Source of the DNA: Paraburkholderia sp. CNPSo 3272
GTDB taxonomy: Bacteria; Pseudomonadota; Gammaproteobacteria; Burkholderiales; Burkholderiaceae
DNA length: 64,000 nt
Assembly (NCBI RefSeq): GCF_024206495.1
Contig: NZ_JAMBPQ010000011.1
Coordinates: forward strand, 62,001 to 126,000
Direction of reading: 5' to 3'
Below the pieces are notes generated by a model. It searched no databases. It worked only from the letters and a program-made list of their open reading frames with translations, and was not told the DNA's origin. The translations under genes were made by a program, and so were the position numbers. Below, in pieces: positions 42,763-51,124 of this stretch; position 1 is the stretch's first letter; every line of letters begins with the position of its first letter.

Positions 42763-45237
42763 TCAATCAGAAAGAAGCATTTCGCGCATGTAGTTGTCGG
42801 CCCAGTTCTCATCGCCCGACGTGAAGTGGCGGTCGAGTACGCTCTGCGCGCGTCCATCTGCGCGCAGAGCCGCGAGCGTCTCCTTGTCGAAGCTCGCCTG
42901 AAGCATGCGGGTTTGCGTGGGCGTCACCCACAGGTAGTCGCGATTTGGAATCGCATTGACGATCATGTCGATCTGTCCTTCGCTGAGGCCAAACACGTCG
43001 CCGTAGAGCTTCATGTTGCTTCGCGCGTCCGGGTTGGCCAGATAGAAGATGTTCTGCAACTGCTCCTTGAGCACCTCGAAGTTCGCGACCCGCTCGAGCT
43101 GCTTGAGCGACTGCGTGGCCAGCGCGAGCGTGCCGTTCAGACGCCGGATCGTCACAGCCCACAGTTCGAGGCGTGCATAGAAGCGTGGGTACAGGAAGAA
43201 GAAGCCGCATTCCTCGACCTCGATGACGGTGAAGCGCGTGCCGTCCAGCCACTGCGAGATGCGGTAGAACGCGTAATCGGTAAAGAGGAGCGCCGCTTCC
43301 GGGTTGTTCTGGAACAGATCGCCGCATTCGATCGAAAGGTTGTCCGAGAGCGCGAACGCATCGTCCACATGGTCGAAGAAGTTTCCGTTCTTCTCCCCCT
43401 TCGTCCAGATCCGCAGCCGCTCGCGCAACTCGGCCGACAGCAGTGTGGTCAGGAACGACAGGGTCCAGTACTCAGGGGCGTAGCCAGTCGCGAGCATCGC
43501 GACCCGCTCGAAGATTTCGCGTTCCTGCGTCGGAGTGCATTTGAATGCGTCGTCCTCGATCGCCATCTGGACCCACGTCGCGACATACGCGTAGTGTCGT
43601 TCGTCCGACAGCAACGAAAGAGGGTTGATCGGCGTCGCCGCCTCGTAACGTCCCGTTACGTCGATAAATTTGCCGCCCGAGAGCACCGTCGGGATGCGCG
43701 TGGATCGTTCCTTGTCGAAGCGGATACGGCGCGCGTCGTGACGTGCCATCTGCGAGAGCAGGAAGTTCAGCAGCATCGTCTTGCCCGCGCCATTGGGGCC
43801 CACGACCAGCAAATGTGAGCGGCCGCCCGGGTGATGGAGAACGACCCGCTGCAGCGTCCGGTGGCGCGTAGGCAGGATCGTCGTGGCGCCAGTCTTGCGG
43901 CCGAACTGTTGCGTCAGCCACTCATTAACTTCAGGCCCCTCCGGTACCCCACGCACCGGCGCGACGTCCGACACAGCGGCCGTTTCCACAAACTGCAGTC
44001 GCTTTTGTTGGTCCCAGCGTCCTGGCAGCGTCGAAGCCCAGGCGGCGCCGAGGTTGTCCTTTTCCAGCACGAGGCCGAAGCCCGCGTTGCTCAGTCGCCC
44101 GACTACGTCGGAGGTTGCCTGGTCGCATTCCTCCATCGTGTCGCCGTAGACGAGGACGGAAATGTTCGCGAAACCGTATTGGGCGCCCTCGACGGTCAGC
44201 CTCTTGAGCGCATCTTCGGCTTCGTCGGCAAGAGTCTCGCGTCCCTTATCGTTCTTCTGTTCTTCCTTCGCGAAGAATTGCTTCAGGATTGCCCACGGGT
44301 TGATTGCCGCCGCCTTGAAGAACTTGCGCACGGACTTGATGAAGGCTTCCGCGCGGCTTGCACTCAGGAACCGGTACATCACGCAGATGTCGAGCTCCGC
44401 ATCCACGTCGCAGAGCACATCAAGCGCGGCTTCCTGGAACCCAAGCCATTCCTTGACAGCAATGATCTTCGCAAAGCGCTTGCCATGTGCAGACTCGAAC
44501 AGCAGGTGTTCAGCGCCGTAGGTGACAAACGATTCGGTCAGATGCGTGTCGAGCATCGTGACCGGATACCGCACGCGCCGCGGCGGCACCGAAGGATTGG
44601 CTGTCTGGTGCAGATGGGCAAGTGCGTTCTGCAGTTCAAGACGCTTCATCTTGAGCCGACCCATGCCGCCACGGAACGCATCGAGCAGGCCCTCGAACCG
44701 GCGTATGTCGGCGGTCAACTGGTCGATGTCGAAAGCGAACGCGTTGCGCGTGAGGACCTGATCACTGATCGCCTCGAAGGCAGCAAGGGGCATGGACTTG
44801 CCACCGATCTTCAGGTGGTAGCCGACTTTCTCGAAGAACTTGTTGAAGCCGGTCTCGGGCGTGAAGGCAAGCGACAACGAGTGCGAGTTGCGAAAGAACT
44901 TCCCGCTCCCGATGTTCTGCCGGTTGATCGCGTCCAGTCGAGTATCGAGCGGCGAAGCGAATTCGCCGTCGATCGCCCCTTTCACCCTGCGGTGCGAAAG
45001 CCGCCACCACGCCGTGACCCGGTGGTCGAAGTTCTTGGAGGCATTGTCGAGGTTGTTTCGCGCCGCTGTGATGTCGCTCGTGTTCGGGGTATCGGCGTCA
45101 ACACCTTCGAATGTGAACGAGGTCAGCAGAGACCCATCCTTGTCGAGGACCAGGTCCGGCGTGACCATGGTGATCCATGGGGCGATTTCCTGGATGGGCC
45201 GGCGCGCAAGTGCACGCCGTTTTCCGGGCTTCAGCAT
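42763..45237 (-). CDS. trbE: VirB4/TrbE-type secretion ATPase
   Basis: An 824-residue ATPase. The N-terminal half has the CagE/TrbE/VirB family pattern (APWITMVTPDLVLDKDGS, FRNSHSLSLAFTPETG). The C-terminal motor has Walker A GPNGAGKTMLLNF near residue 480, RIRFDKERST, Walker B-like VIEVEECGFFF near 675 and LALATQSLKQLE. VirB4 powers pilus assembly and DNA transfer and docks the other ATPases. The ATG overlaps the VirB3 stop by seven bases. A plus-strand frame of similar length across the same DNA is a GC-driven shadow. Confidence 0.92.
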   Translation of the reverse strand: MLKPGKRRALARRPIQEIAPWITMVTPDLVLDKDGSLLTSFTFEGVDADTPNTSDITAARNNLDNASKNFDHRVTAWWRLSHRRVKGAIDGEFASPLDTRLDAINRQNIGSGKFFRNSHSLSLAFTPETGFNKFFEKVGYHLKIGGKSMPLAAFEAISDQVLTRNAFAFDIDQLTADIRRFEGLLDAFRGGMGRLKMKRLELQNALAHLHQTANPSVPPRRVRYPVTMLDTHLTESFVTYGAEHLLFESAHGKRFAKIIAVKEWLGFQEAALDVLCDVDAELDICVMYRFLSASRAEAFIKSVRKFFKAAAINPWAILKQFFAKEEQKNDKGRETLADEAEDALKRLTVEGAQYGFANISVLVYGDTMEECDQATSDVVGRLSNAGFGLVLEKDNLGAAWASTLPGRWDQQKRLQFVETAAVSDVAPVRGVPEGPEVNEWLTQQFGRKTGATTILPTRHRTLQRVVLHHPGGRSHLLVVGPNGAGKTMLLNFLLSQMARHDARRIRFDKERSTRIPTVLSGGKFIDVTGRYEAATPINPLSLLSDERHYAYVATWVQMAIEDDAFKCTPTQEREIFERVAMLATGYAPEYWTLSFLTTLLSAELRERLRIWTKGEKNGNFFDHVDDAFALSDNLSIECGDLFQNNPEAALLFTDYAFYRISQWLDGTRFTVIEVEECGFFFLYPRFYARLELWAVTIRRLNGTLALATQSLKQLERVANFEVLKEQLQNIFYLANPDARSNMKLYGDVFGLSEGQIDMIVNAIPNRDYLWVTPTQTRMLQASFDKETLAALRADGRAQSVLDRHFTSGDENWADNYMREMLLSD

Positions 45238-45563
45238 GACAGATCCTGATCGAAACCATAGGGACGCCGAAAGCGGGCAGACGACTTGCCGCCCGGTGTC
45301 GGCTCATGGACGTCGGGGTAGCGGTTGTAGACGAGCATGACCAGGCGCCACCAAGGGTCGCGCGAGCTCATCCACCGCAGGAAGAAGTGCATCCCCATGC
45401 CGAGGCCAATGAAGCCGATCGAGCTTATGAGGTCGAACCCGCACGCGTAGCAGAGCAAGAGCGTGATGAAGGCATTCGCCTGCGCGAGCAACCGGTCTGC
45501 CCCGCCAATCTGGCGAGGCAGGGACAGGCCACGGCTGACCTTGACACGGTTACGTACAGACAT
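45231..45563 (-). CDS. trbD: VirB3/TrbD-like membrane protein
   Basis: A 110-residue protein with an N-terminal soluble arm (MSVRNRVKVSRGLSLPRQ), two adjacent helices (NAFITLLLCYACGFDLI and GFIGLGMGMHFFLRW) and a C-terminal tail with DPWWRLVMLVYNRYP. VirB3 is the small inner-membrane partner of VirB4, and the two genes overlap by seven bases. The start at 45563 overlaps the VirB2 stop by 14 bases. Confidence 0.82.
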   Translation of the reverse strand: MSVRNRVKVSRGLSLPRQIGGADRLLAQANAFITLLLCYACGFDLISSIGFIGLGMGMHFFLRWMSSRDPWWRLVMLVYNRYPDVHEPTPGGKSSARFRRPYGFDQDLSC

Positions 45564-45936
45564 AGGAAATTTTGAAGTGGTCCTTGAGAACCGGAATCGC
45601 ACAGGCAGCGAGACCAACACCCACGAACACGCTGCCGAGGACCTTGCCGAGCGTGCTTTCCGAGTTCGCGATCGCGATGAAAGCGATGATCATGACGACC
45701 AGACCGATACAGAAGAGCCAGGGACCGCTGATGTAGTTCGAGATCAGGCAGATCGCGTCTGTCGCAGGGCCTAGATCGCTCAGATCGGTGGAGGTGGCGG
45801 ACGCGACGGGGGCGATCGCGCTGAGCGCGGCCGCAATCAGCGTTGTGCGCAGTTCGCGGCGGCTGAACAGACGCGAGCACGCCGTGCGCACCCGGCTGGT
45901 GGCGTTTTGAAGGAAAGAGACAAGGTACTGCTTCAT
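45550..45936 (-). CDS. trbC: VirB2/TrbC-like pilin
   Basis: A 128-residue protein. A basic N-terminus and a signal segment ending in PVASATS precede a mature pilin with two hydrophobic helices (WLFCIGLVVMIIAFIAIA and SVFVGVGLAACAIPV). Mature length near 80 residues matches VirB2 pilins. Such pilins polymerise into the conjugative pilus. It lies between VirB11 and VirB3 as in trb/virB operons. Confidence 0.82.
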   Translation of the reverse strand: MKQYLVSFLQNATSRVRTACSRLFSRRELRTTLIAAALSAIAPVASATSTDLSDLGPATDAICLISNYISGPWLFCIGLVVMIIAFIAIANSESTLGKVLGSVFVGVGLAACAIPVLKDHFKISYVCT

Positions 45937-45956
45937 CGTTGGTCCACTCCAGTGGT

Positions 45957-47003
45957 TTAGAAAACGCGTTTGAGGATGTAGTCCCCGTTGTCATAGCCCC
46001 GGACTTCGAGGATTTCGGAGAGGTGCCGCATTTCGCCCGTGCGCTTCAAATGCACGACGTAGTTGAAGCAGCTGGCGATGTTCTGACGCAGGTCGGAGAT
46101 GTCCCAGCGCGTCCCGGAAGGCACGCCGAGCATCGCGAGACTCTCAAGCCGTCGCAGGCCACCGCGCGCCGTGCTCGAGTGAATGGAGCCCAGTCCGCCG
46201 TCGTGGCCCGTGTTCAGCGCCTGGATGAAGTCATAGGCCTCGCCGCTGCGAACTTCGCCGACGAGGATCCGGTCGGGACGAAAGCGCAGACAGAGTGCAA
46301 CGAGCATCTGGGTCGTCACCCCGGTATCGGTATTCGAGAGCAGCCGCAGCTTGTTCGGCACTGGCAGCTTGAGTTCCATCGTGTCCTCGATGGTGATCAC
46401 CCGATCTTCATCGGGAATCTCCGCGCCCATAGCATTGAGCAGGGTCGTTTTGCCCGATGACGTGCCGCCTGCAACGAGGATGTTTTTCTTCGCGCGTACG
46501 ATCTCGCGCAATGCCTGACGCAGATCGTGGTTCTCGATGCCCGGTCGGAAGAACTCCTGGTCCACGTCTTCGCGCGCGCGCGCGCGTGAAAACGCGCCGG
46601 CCTGAACGTAGTCGTCTAGCGAGAGGTGTTTGTCGCGGTGTTTTCGGATACTCAGAGCGTCGCCGTCGATCGCGGTCGGACGCATGACGGCCGCGATACG
46701 GAGGTTGCCGTGCCCCGCGTTCAGGATCCCCTGGGCCGTGCCCGCCTTCGCCGACTTCTCCACCGAGGAAGCGAGCGAGTGAATCGCGCCTGAGAGCGTT
46801 GACGGATTCAGCTCGATCGGCACGCGCGTGAGTACCCCGCGACGCTCGATCCAGACGTCTTTCGGGTTGTTGACCATCACTTCCGCGATGTCCGGCGCGT
46901 CGAGAAACTCGCGCAACGGCGCAAGCGAGGCGAAGAACATCCGGACCGCACTCTCTTCGAGGCGGTTGAATTTGAGCAGTGGGTTTTCGGCGGCTTCGGA
47001 CAT
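45957..47003 (-). CDS. trbB: VirB11/TrbB traffic ATPase
   Basis: A 348-residue hexameric secretion ATPase. Walker A AGGTSSGKTTLLN lies near residue 190, with the Asp box VITIEDTMELKLP, Walker B LRPDRILVGEVRSGEAYDF and the His box GHDGGLGSIHSSTA following. VirB11 switches the VirB4/VirD4 machine between pilus building and DNA transfer. The start at 47003 (MSEAAENPLL) is preferred to the longer frame at 47102, whose N-terminus is not family-like. First gene of the transfer operon; the palindromic operator copy B lies 115 bases upstream. Confidence 0.92.
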   Translation of the reverse strand: MSEAAENPLLKFNRLEESAVRMFFASLAPLREFLDAPDIAEVMVNNPKDVWIERRGVLTRVPIELNPSTLSGAIHSLASSVEKSAKAGTAQGILNAGHGNLRIAAVMRPTAIDGDALSIRKHRDKHLSLDDYVQAGAFSRARAREDVDQEFFRPGIENHDLRQALREIVRAKKNILVAGGTSSGKTTLLNAMGAEIPDEDRVITIEDTMELKLPVPNKLRLLSNTDTGVTTQMLVALCLRFRPDRILVGEVRSGEAYDFIQALNTGHDGGLGSIHSSTARGGLRRLESLAMLGVPSGTRWDISDLRQNIASCFNYVVHLKRTGEMRHLSEILEVRGYDNGDYILKRVF

Positions 47004-47117
47004 GCTGGTATTGTTCCGGGCCGGCCGCGTGGCTAACCGGGCAAAAGGGTAGCGATATTCGGCAGCTTTCCCGAACGCCTGCGCGCTGGACTTGGCAGCC
47101 AAATGTCGCCCCGCACC

Positions 47118-47141
47118 CGTTTAGGCGCCTAAACGCTTAAA
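47118..47141 (-). promoter_or_regulatory. Palindromic operator, copy B
   Basis: Identical over 24 bp to copy A (36251-36274): GTTTAGGCGCCTAAAC plus GCTTAAA. It lies between the terminator at 47.2 kb and the VirB11 gene, in the expected promoter region of the transfer operon. A short hairpin with a T5 loop lies just upstream in both copies. Confidence 0.75.
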
Positions 47142-47219
47142 CCCGGAATGGTGCACTTTTTGTGCAGCTTTTCGGCGGTCGCGACCGGGCTGGGCAATGC
47201 GTGCAACGGCGTATGGGCG

Positions 47220-47248
47220 AAAAAAAACCCGGCTCGATGTGAGCCGGG
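47220..47248 (-). terminator. Intrinsic terminator
   Basis: Minus strand CCCGGCTC-ACATC-GAGCCGGG followed by eight T, directly after the VWA/metallopeptidase gene stop. Confidence 0.88.
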
Positions 47249-47270
47249 TCGGGTTGAAGAAAACGGGCAA

Positions 47271-48464
47271 TCAGATGATCACCTCCACCACTTCGCCAAA
47301 CGGCGCCTGACGTGCCCGACGCAGCGGCGTCGTCGACGCCCACAACACCGGGTACGACGGAGGCACGTCGGGGAAGTCGCCATCCATGTCCGTCAGATAG
47401 ACGAGGAATGCCGGATTGAGGCCCTCCACTTCCAGACGACGGAACGGATCGGTGAAGGCCGTGCCGCCCCCACCCTTAACCGGCGCAAGCTCGATCGGGT
47501 CACCCCGTTCGAAGACCTGCACCTGCGTGACGCGCTTGTCGCAGTCCATCACAATCAGACGCGCGGGGCGAACGACTTCGGCCACGTGAATGATCTCGGC
47601 CGCGAACTGCGCCTGCGTCTCGTCGAAGACCGAGCCGCTGCTGTCGCGTACAAACACCGCGTCACCCACCGCCGGCGAATGCAGCGACGGCAGGTAGAAC
47701 CCGAGATGCAGGTAACGGCGGTTGGGCATCGCGAAGCTGTAGTCGTCGTTTGTCACCTGCTGCGCAAAGCGCATCAGGATCGAACGCCAGTCCACAGATG
47801 GCTCCGCTGCTGCCTCCACCATCGCCTGCATGCCGCCGGGAAGCTTGCCGCGCATCCTGGCCGCTTTCGCGGCCTGGAGCGTGGCGACCTTCCACTCGGC
47901 TTCCTTCACGGGTTTGTCCGGCCCCGGATAAGGGCGGACCTCGCCGCAGGAAGGCGGTGCATCGGGATCGGGAGCCGCTGACGGTGTGTTCGCGCCGTTC
48001 GCGGGTGCCTGTTGAGCGCCCGGTGCTTGCGCACCAGGTTTGCCGCCAGACTTCTCCTTTTCCTTTTGCCTCGCCTCCTGCGTGAGGACCGCGTAAATCT
48101 CCTCGGCCGACTTGCCATGAAAGCGCGCGTCGTCGAGGTGTCCTGCTGGCAGAACCATCCCTGCCTGCTTCACGATCGGATTGATTGCGTAGTCGCACGC
48201 ATCGTTCCACCGCTTCGCGTCGCGCGGCCCCTGCCGGAAGCAGTGGCCGTTGGCGACGTGCAGGATCTCGTGCGCGAGCACGCCCCGGCATTCCAGATCG
48301 TTCAGGGTGTCAAGATACGCCGGGTTGTAGCCCAGCGCCTCTCCGTCCACCCAGAACGTCTTGCAAGCCGGATCCTCGACTACCTTCAGACGCAGCGCCA
48401 GCGCGCCAAAAAACGGCTGGTCCATCACCAACGCCGAACGCTGTTTCGAGATGCGAGTATCCAT
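47271..48464 (-). CDS. VWA-like metallopeptidase domain protein (DUF2201)
   Basis: A 397-residue protein with two parts. The N-terminal domain has LAHEILHVANGH near residue 68, a zincin-type HExxH, as in DUF2201_N. After a Pro/Ala linker (about 135-190), the C-terminal domain is VWA-like with the MIDAS segment VRDSSGSVFDETQ and YLTDMDGDFPDVP. In this family it is found next to a MoxR ATPase and a DUF3150 protein, exactly as here, and is thought to act as a substrate-remodelling or chaperone complex. ATG at 48464 is preferred over a GTG six bases earlier. An intrinsic terminator follows. Confidence 0.85.
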   Translation of the reverse strand: MDTRISKQRSALVMDQPFFGALALRLKVVEDPACKTFWVDGEALGYNPAYLDTLNDLECRGVLAHEILHVANGHCFRQGPRDAKRWNDACDYAINPIVKQAGMVLPAGHLDDARFHGKSAEEIYAVLTQEARQKEKEKSGGKPGAQAPGAQQAPANGANTPSAAPDPDAPPSCGEVRPYPGPDKPVKEAEWKVATLQAAKAARMRGKLPGGMQAMVEAAAEPSVDWRSILMRFAQQVTNDDYSFAMPNRRYLHLGFYLPSLHSPAVGDAVFVRDSSGSVFDETQAQFAAEIIHVAEVVRPARLIVMDCDKRVTQVQVFERGDPIELAPVKGGGGTAFTDPFRRLEVEGLNPAFLVYLTDMDGDFPDVPPSYPVLWASTTPLRRARQAPFGEVVEVII

Positions 48465-48471
48465 GCGCACC

Positions 48472-49386
48472 TCACGCCGCGATGCGCAGCTGCGGCGCGA
48501 GGCCGGGTTTGGGCATCGCTGCCTGCGGCTTGCCGCCCATGAAGGCCTCCATCAGTTCCTCGATCTCGGTTGCCTTGGCGGCCACCTGGGAACGAAGCAC
48601 CTCGGATTCCTTCAGGTCGACGCCGTTGTGCACGGCAAGGTGACGGTTGGCCTGCTCGAGGATGTGGTTCAGCTGCGGATCGTTGCTGAAATTCAGCTTC
48701 GGCAGCAGCCCGCACAGCTCACGCACGTTGTCGGCAACGTCGATACGTACGCCACCGGCCGCATACAGCCGGTTGGCCATCGCGGACACGGCATCGTACA
48801 GACGGCGCACGATGTCCTGGTTCGCATGGTCGATCGAGCGCTCGACGTGCTGATCGATTTCAGAGCGCAGGCTCGTGAGCACGTCCTCGGGCAGATCGAC
48901 ACCGAACTGGCTGGCGTCCGGGAACGGCAGGACCGCCATGCGTACGCCGAACTTCTCGCCAAGCTGCGCGAGCGTCGGGTAGTCCGCCTCGTTGAAGAGG
49001 CCGTTCATCTCCTGACGGGCCTGTTCCTTGAGGTCCAGGTAGTCGGTGAGGAAAACCTGCACGGCGAGATCGAACTCGTCCTTCATCCTGCGCATCTGTG
49101 TCGAGAATTCCATGTAGATGGAAGTGGGCAGCAGACGCACCGAAAGCTGGTTGTACTCCAGCGTGTGGTCATAGAAGTAGCGGCGGATGCGCCCGGCGAG
49201 CGACAGGACCTCCTTGAAGCTGGAGGCGTTCTCGGGCAGCAGCCGCTTGTTGAAGCGCCCGATGCCCTTGGTGTCGTGGCGGGTTTCAACCTCCTCAGTG
49301 ACCTTCTCATCGAAGCGTCGTGCGACCCACGACGAGATGGTGACCGAGCAGAGCATGACGCGCGATTGAATATCGGTAATGTTCAT
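48472..49386 (-). CDS. DUF3150 domain protein
   Basis: A 304-residue soluble helical protein. The start MNITDIQSRVMLCSVTISSW, then RFDEKVTEEVE, GRFNKRLLPENAS and FNEADYPTLAQLGEKF, are all characteristic of DUF3150. AGGAGTCTCTCC precedes the ATG at 49386, excluding a much longer frame. It lies between the MoxR-type ATPase (113 bases upstream) and the VWA/metallopeptidase gene (8 bases downstream). Function unknown; the conserved trio suggests a physical complex. Confidence 0.82.
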   Translation of the reverse strand: MNITDIQSRVMLCSVTISSWVARRFDEKVTEEVETRHDTKGIGRFNKRLLPENASSFKEVLSLAGRIRRYFYDHTLEYNQLSVRLLPTSIYMEFSTQMRRMKDEFDLAVQVFLTDYLDLKEQARQEMNGLFNEADYPTLAQLGEKFGVRMAVLPFPDASQFGVDLPEDVLTSLRSEIDQHVERSIDHANQDIVRRLYDAVSAMANRLYAAGGVRIDVADNVRELCGLLPKLNFSNDPQLNHILEQANRHLAVHNGVDLKESEVLRSQVAAKATEIEELMEAFMGGKPQAAMPKPGLAPQLRIAA

Positions 49387-49499
49387 GGAGAGACTCCTGA
49401 AGAGACAGAAAGTGGAATGAATCGGGAAAGGGAAAAGCGACGCGGGCGCGCACGTCGTGCGCGGCCCGGAACAACGAGGAGAGGGAATGAAGCGAAACG

Positions 49500-50525
49500 T
49501 CACCCGTGAATCAGCTTGCCGATCGGACCGCCCTGCGCCTTGATGAAGGCGTGGGTGTTCGCGAGATCCGGCGTCTTGCGCAGCGCGTCTGTTACCAGCA
49601 ACGCGGCGAACTCGCCCAGCCCCGCCGCGATCAAACGCTCGGTGTAGATGACGACACGTTCGAAATTGCTCTCGTTCGCGTACATCGCCAACGCCGCACT
49701 GATGGCGTAAAGCGCCGACGGCGCCTCGGGAATCGGAGCAACATCGGGCGTGGCGAGAACCGCTGCCGGCGACGGCAACTGCCGGTAGATCTGGATGAAC
49801 GCCAGCAACTCGGTTGCCGGACCCTCGCCCACAGAACCGGCGTGGGAGATCAGTTCCAGTTCCTTCGGCACGACTCCCATCGTTTTCGCGACGAAACCCC
49901 AACTGCGCGGGCTTGGCGTCGCTTCAATGTCGCGCGAGGTCTTCTGGACCGACAGCAGGTCCGGCCGGAAGCGCAGAAACGCAAACAGTTCCGGCGCGAT
50001 ATCGTTCGCGACGGCCCAGGCGCTCCACTCCTCGATCGTCGCCTCGAGCTCCACCACGGTGGCAAAGCGCGAGATCAACGGGTCGAGAATGCCGCTCACG
50101 CCCGCGCTGTCGTTACGTCGGTTGGTAGCCGCGAGGAACGTGACGTTCTCGGGCAGCTTGTGCTCGCCGATCCGGCGCGCGAGCAGCAGCTGCATTTTCG
50201 CGGCCTGCACGGCCGGCGAGGCCTGCCCGAGATCGTCGAGAAACCAGATCAACGGGCGCTTGCGAGGCTGCAGCGCGCGTTCCAGATCGCCAAAAGGCAG
50301 GAAGCGTGCGGACTGGCCGTCGGCCGCCGCGAACGGCAAGCCCTTCGAGTCGGTCGGATCTTCGACGACGGGATGGCTGATCATCAGATCGTGGTCGACC
50401 TGGTCGGCGACCTGGGCCACGATATCGCTCTTGCCGATGCCTGGGCGCCCCGTAATGAGCACCGGAAGGCGCTTCGGAACGTAGGCGGTGAGCAGTGCAT
50501 TGAGCTGGGAAGCGTTGACTTGCAT
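49500..50525 (-). CDS. MoxR-type AAA+ ATPase
   Basis: A 341-residue AAA+ protein: Walker A GRPGIGKSDIV near residue 27, Walker B LIWFLDDLGQA near 93, sensor 1 FLAATNRRND near 130 and the arginine-finger region LDPLISRFATVVEL near 147. MoxR ATPases work with VWA proteins to insert metals or remodel complexes, and here the VWA partner is two genes downstream. An AAGGAA site precedes the ATG. A long nested hairpin (50549-50593) with a T-rich tail lies in its leader. Confidence 0.88.
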   Translation of the reverse strand: MQVNASQLNALLTAYVPKRLPVLITGRPGIGKSDIVAQVADQVDHDLMISHPVVEDPTDSKGLPFAAADGQSARFLPFGDLERALQPRKRPLIWFLDDLGQASPAVQAAKMQLLLARRIGEHKLPENVTFLAATNRRNDSAGVSGILDPLISRFATVVELEATIEEWSAWAVANDIAPELFAFLRFRPDLLSVQKTSRDIEATPSPRSWGFVAKTMGVVPKELELISHAGSVGEGPATELLAFIQIYRQLPSPAAVLATPDVAPIPEAPSALYAISAALAMYANESNFERVVIYTERLIAAGLGEFAALLVTDALRKTPDLANTHAFIKAQGGPIGKLIHG

Positions 50526-50548
50526 TTGGGTTCCTTGAAAGAAGAAAA

Positions 50549-50593
50549 CCCTGTGCAGACAACTTCCCCGTCGGGAACGTTGTCCTGACAGGG
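50549..50593 (-). promoter_or_regulatory. Triple-nested leader hairpin
   Basis: Minus strand CCCTGT...ACAGGG enclosing GACAAC...GTTGTC enclosing TTCCC-GACG-GGGAA, followed by TTTTCTTC and the ribosome site of the MoxR gene. Related in position and style to the nested leaders. Confidence 0.55.
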
Positions 50594-50648
50594 TGATTTG
50601 GTTTGCCGCGTGCGCGGCGGTCGATACGCCTAAGGCGCGAGAAAGCTG

Positions 50649-50873
50649 TTAGCGCAGAGTGGCCGCAAGGGCATCGCGCTGCCCGGCGTTGAGCGTCGAA
50701 TACTCCACGCTTGTGGCGCCGCTATAGATGAGAAGACCGTAGACGTCTGCCAGTGCGCGAGCTTCCGCGCAAAGTACCGGCTGGTCCTCAGCGGCTGCCG
50801 GTCGACGCTCACGCCAGTGATTAATCGCCGACTCAATCTGGGCGATCGTCACTGCAAAAGGTTGCGGATACAT
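50649..50873 (-). CDS. DUF3717 family small protein
   Basis: A 74-residue soluble protein matching DUF3717: TIAQIESAINHWRERRP, then LCAEARALADVYGLLIY. The family is small and largely confined to Burkholderiaceae; its function is unknown. AGGAAC precedes the ATG at 50873. Its own conserved upstream block lies at 50970-51017, after the terminator of the preceding gene, so it starts a new transcript that may run into the MoxR-DUF3150-VWA genes. Confidence 0.82.
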   Translation of the reverse strand: MYPQPFAVTIAQIESAINHWRERRPAAAEDQPVLCAEARALADVYGLLIYSGATSVEYSTLNAGQRDALAATLR

Positions 50874-50969
50874 GGGCTGTTCCTTTGACGGAAGGCCCGG
50901 GAGACGCCGCGCCCAAGCCGGGACGGGGTCCCTACCAGGCGGGTTGCATTGCCGGCGGCGCCGGCGGGT

Positions 50970-51017
50970 TCGATGCGTCAGGGACGCGGGTGATAGAGGC
51001 CAGTTTAGGCTCGCGCA
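50970..51017 (-). promoter_or_regulatory. Conserved upstream block, copy 3
   Basis: Minus strand GAGCCTAAACTGGCC, TCTATCACCCGCG, stem GCGTC-CCT-GACGC, ATCGA, then hairpin CCGCCGGCGCCGCCGG. It lies just after an intrinsic terminator, as expected of a promoter. Confidence 0.6.
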
Positions 51018-51087
51018 CGCATCAGCTACGGGCCAATGCTGGGCAATTCGAGGTAGCTTTCGCGCGCGACGTGCCGCGCGCGGACGT

Positions 51088-51113
51088 AAAAAAAACCGGC
51101 GCAAGCGCCGGTT
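51088..51113 (-). terminator. Intrinsic terminator
   Basis: Minus strand AACCGGCGC-TT-GCGCCGGTT followed by a run of T, after the 51125 gene stop. Confidence 0.88.
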
Positions 51114-51124
51114 CGGTCAAGGTT

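Noticed and set aside
43831..45249. 472-codon plus-strand frame opposite VirB4
   Set aside because: Mirror frame of the VirB4 gene; low-complexity charged sequence without domain signatures.
46561..46590. Alternating CG-rich tract inside the VirB11 gene
   Set aside because: Simple consequence of Arg/Ala codons in the coding sequence, not an independent repeat.
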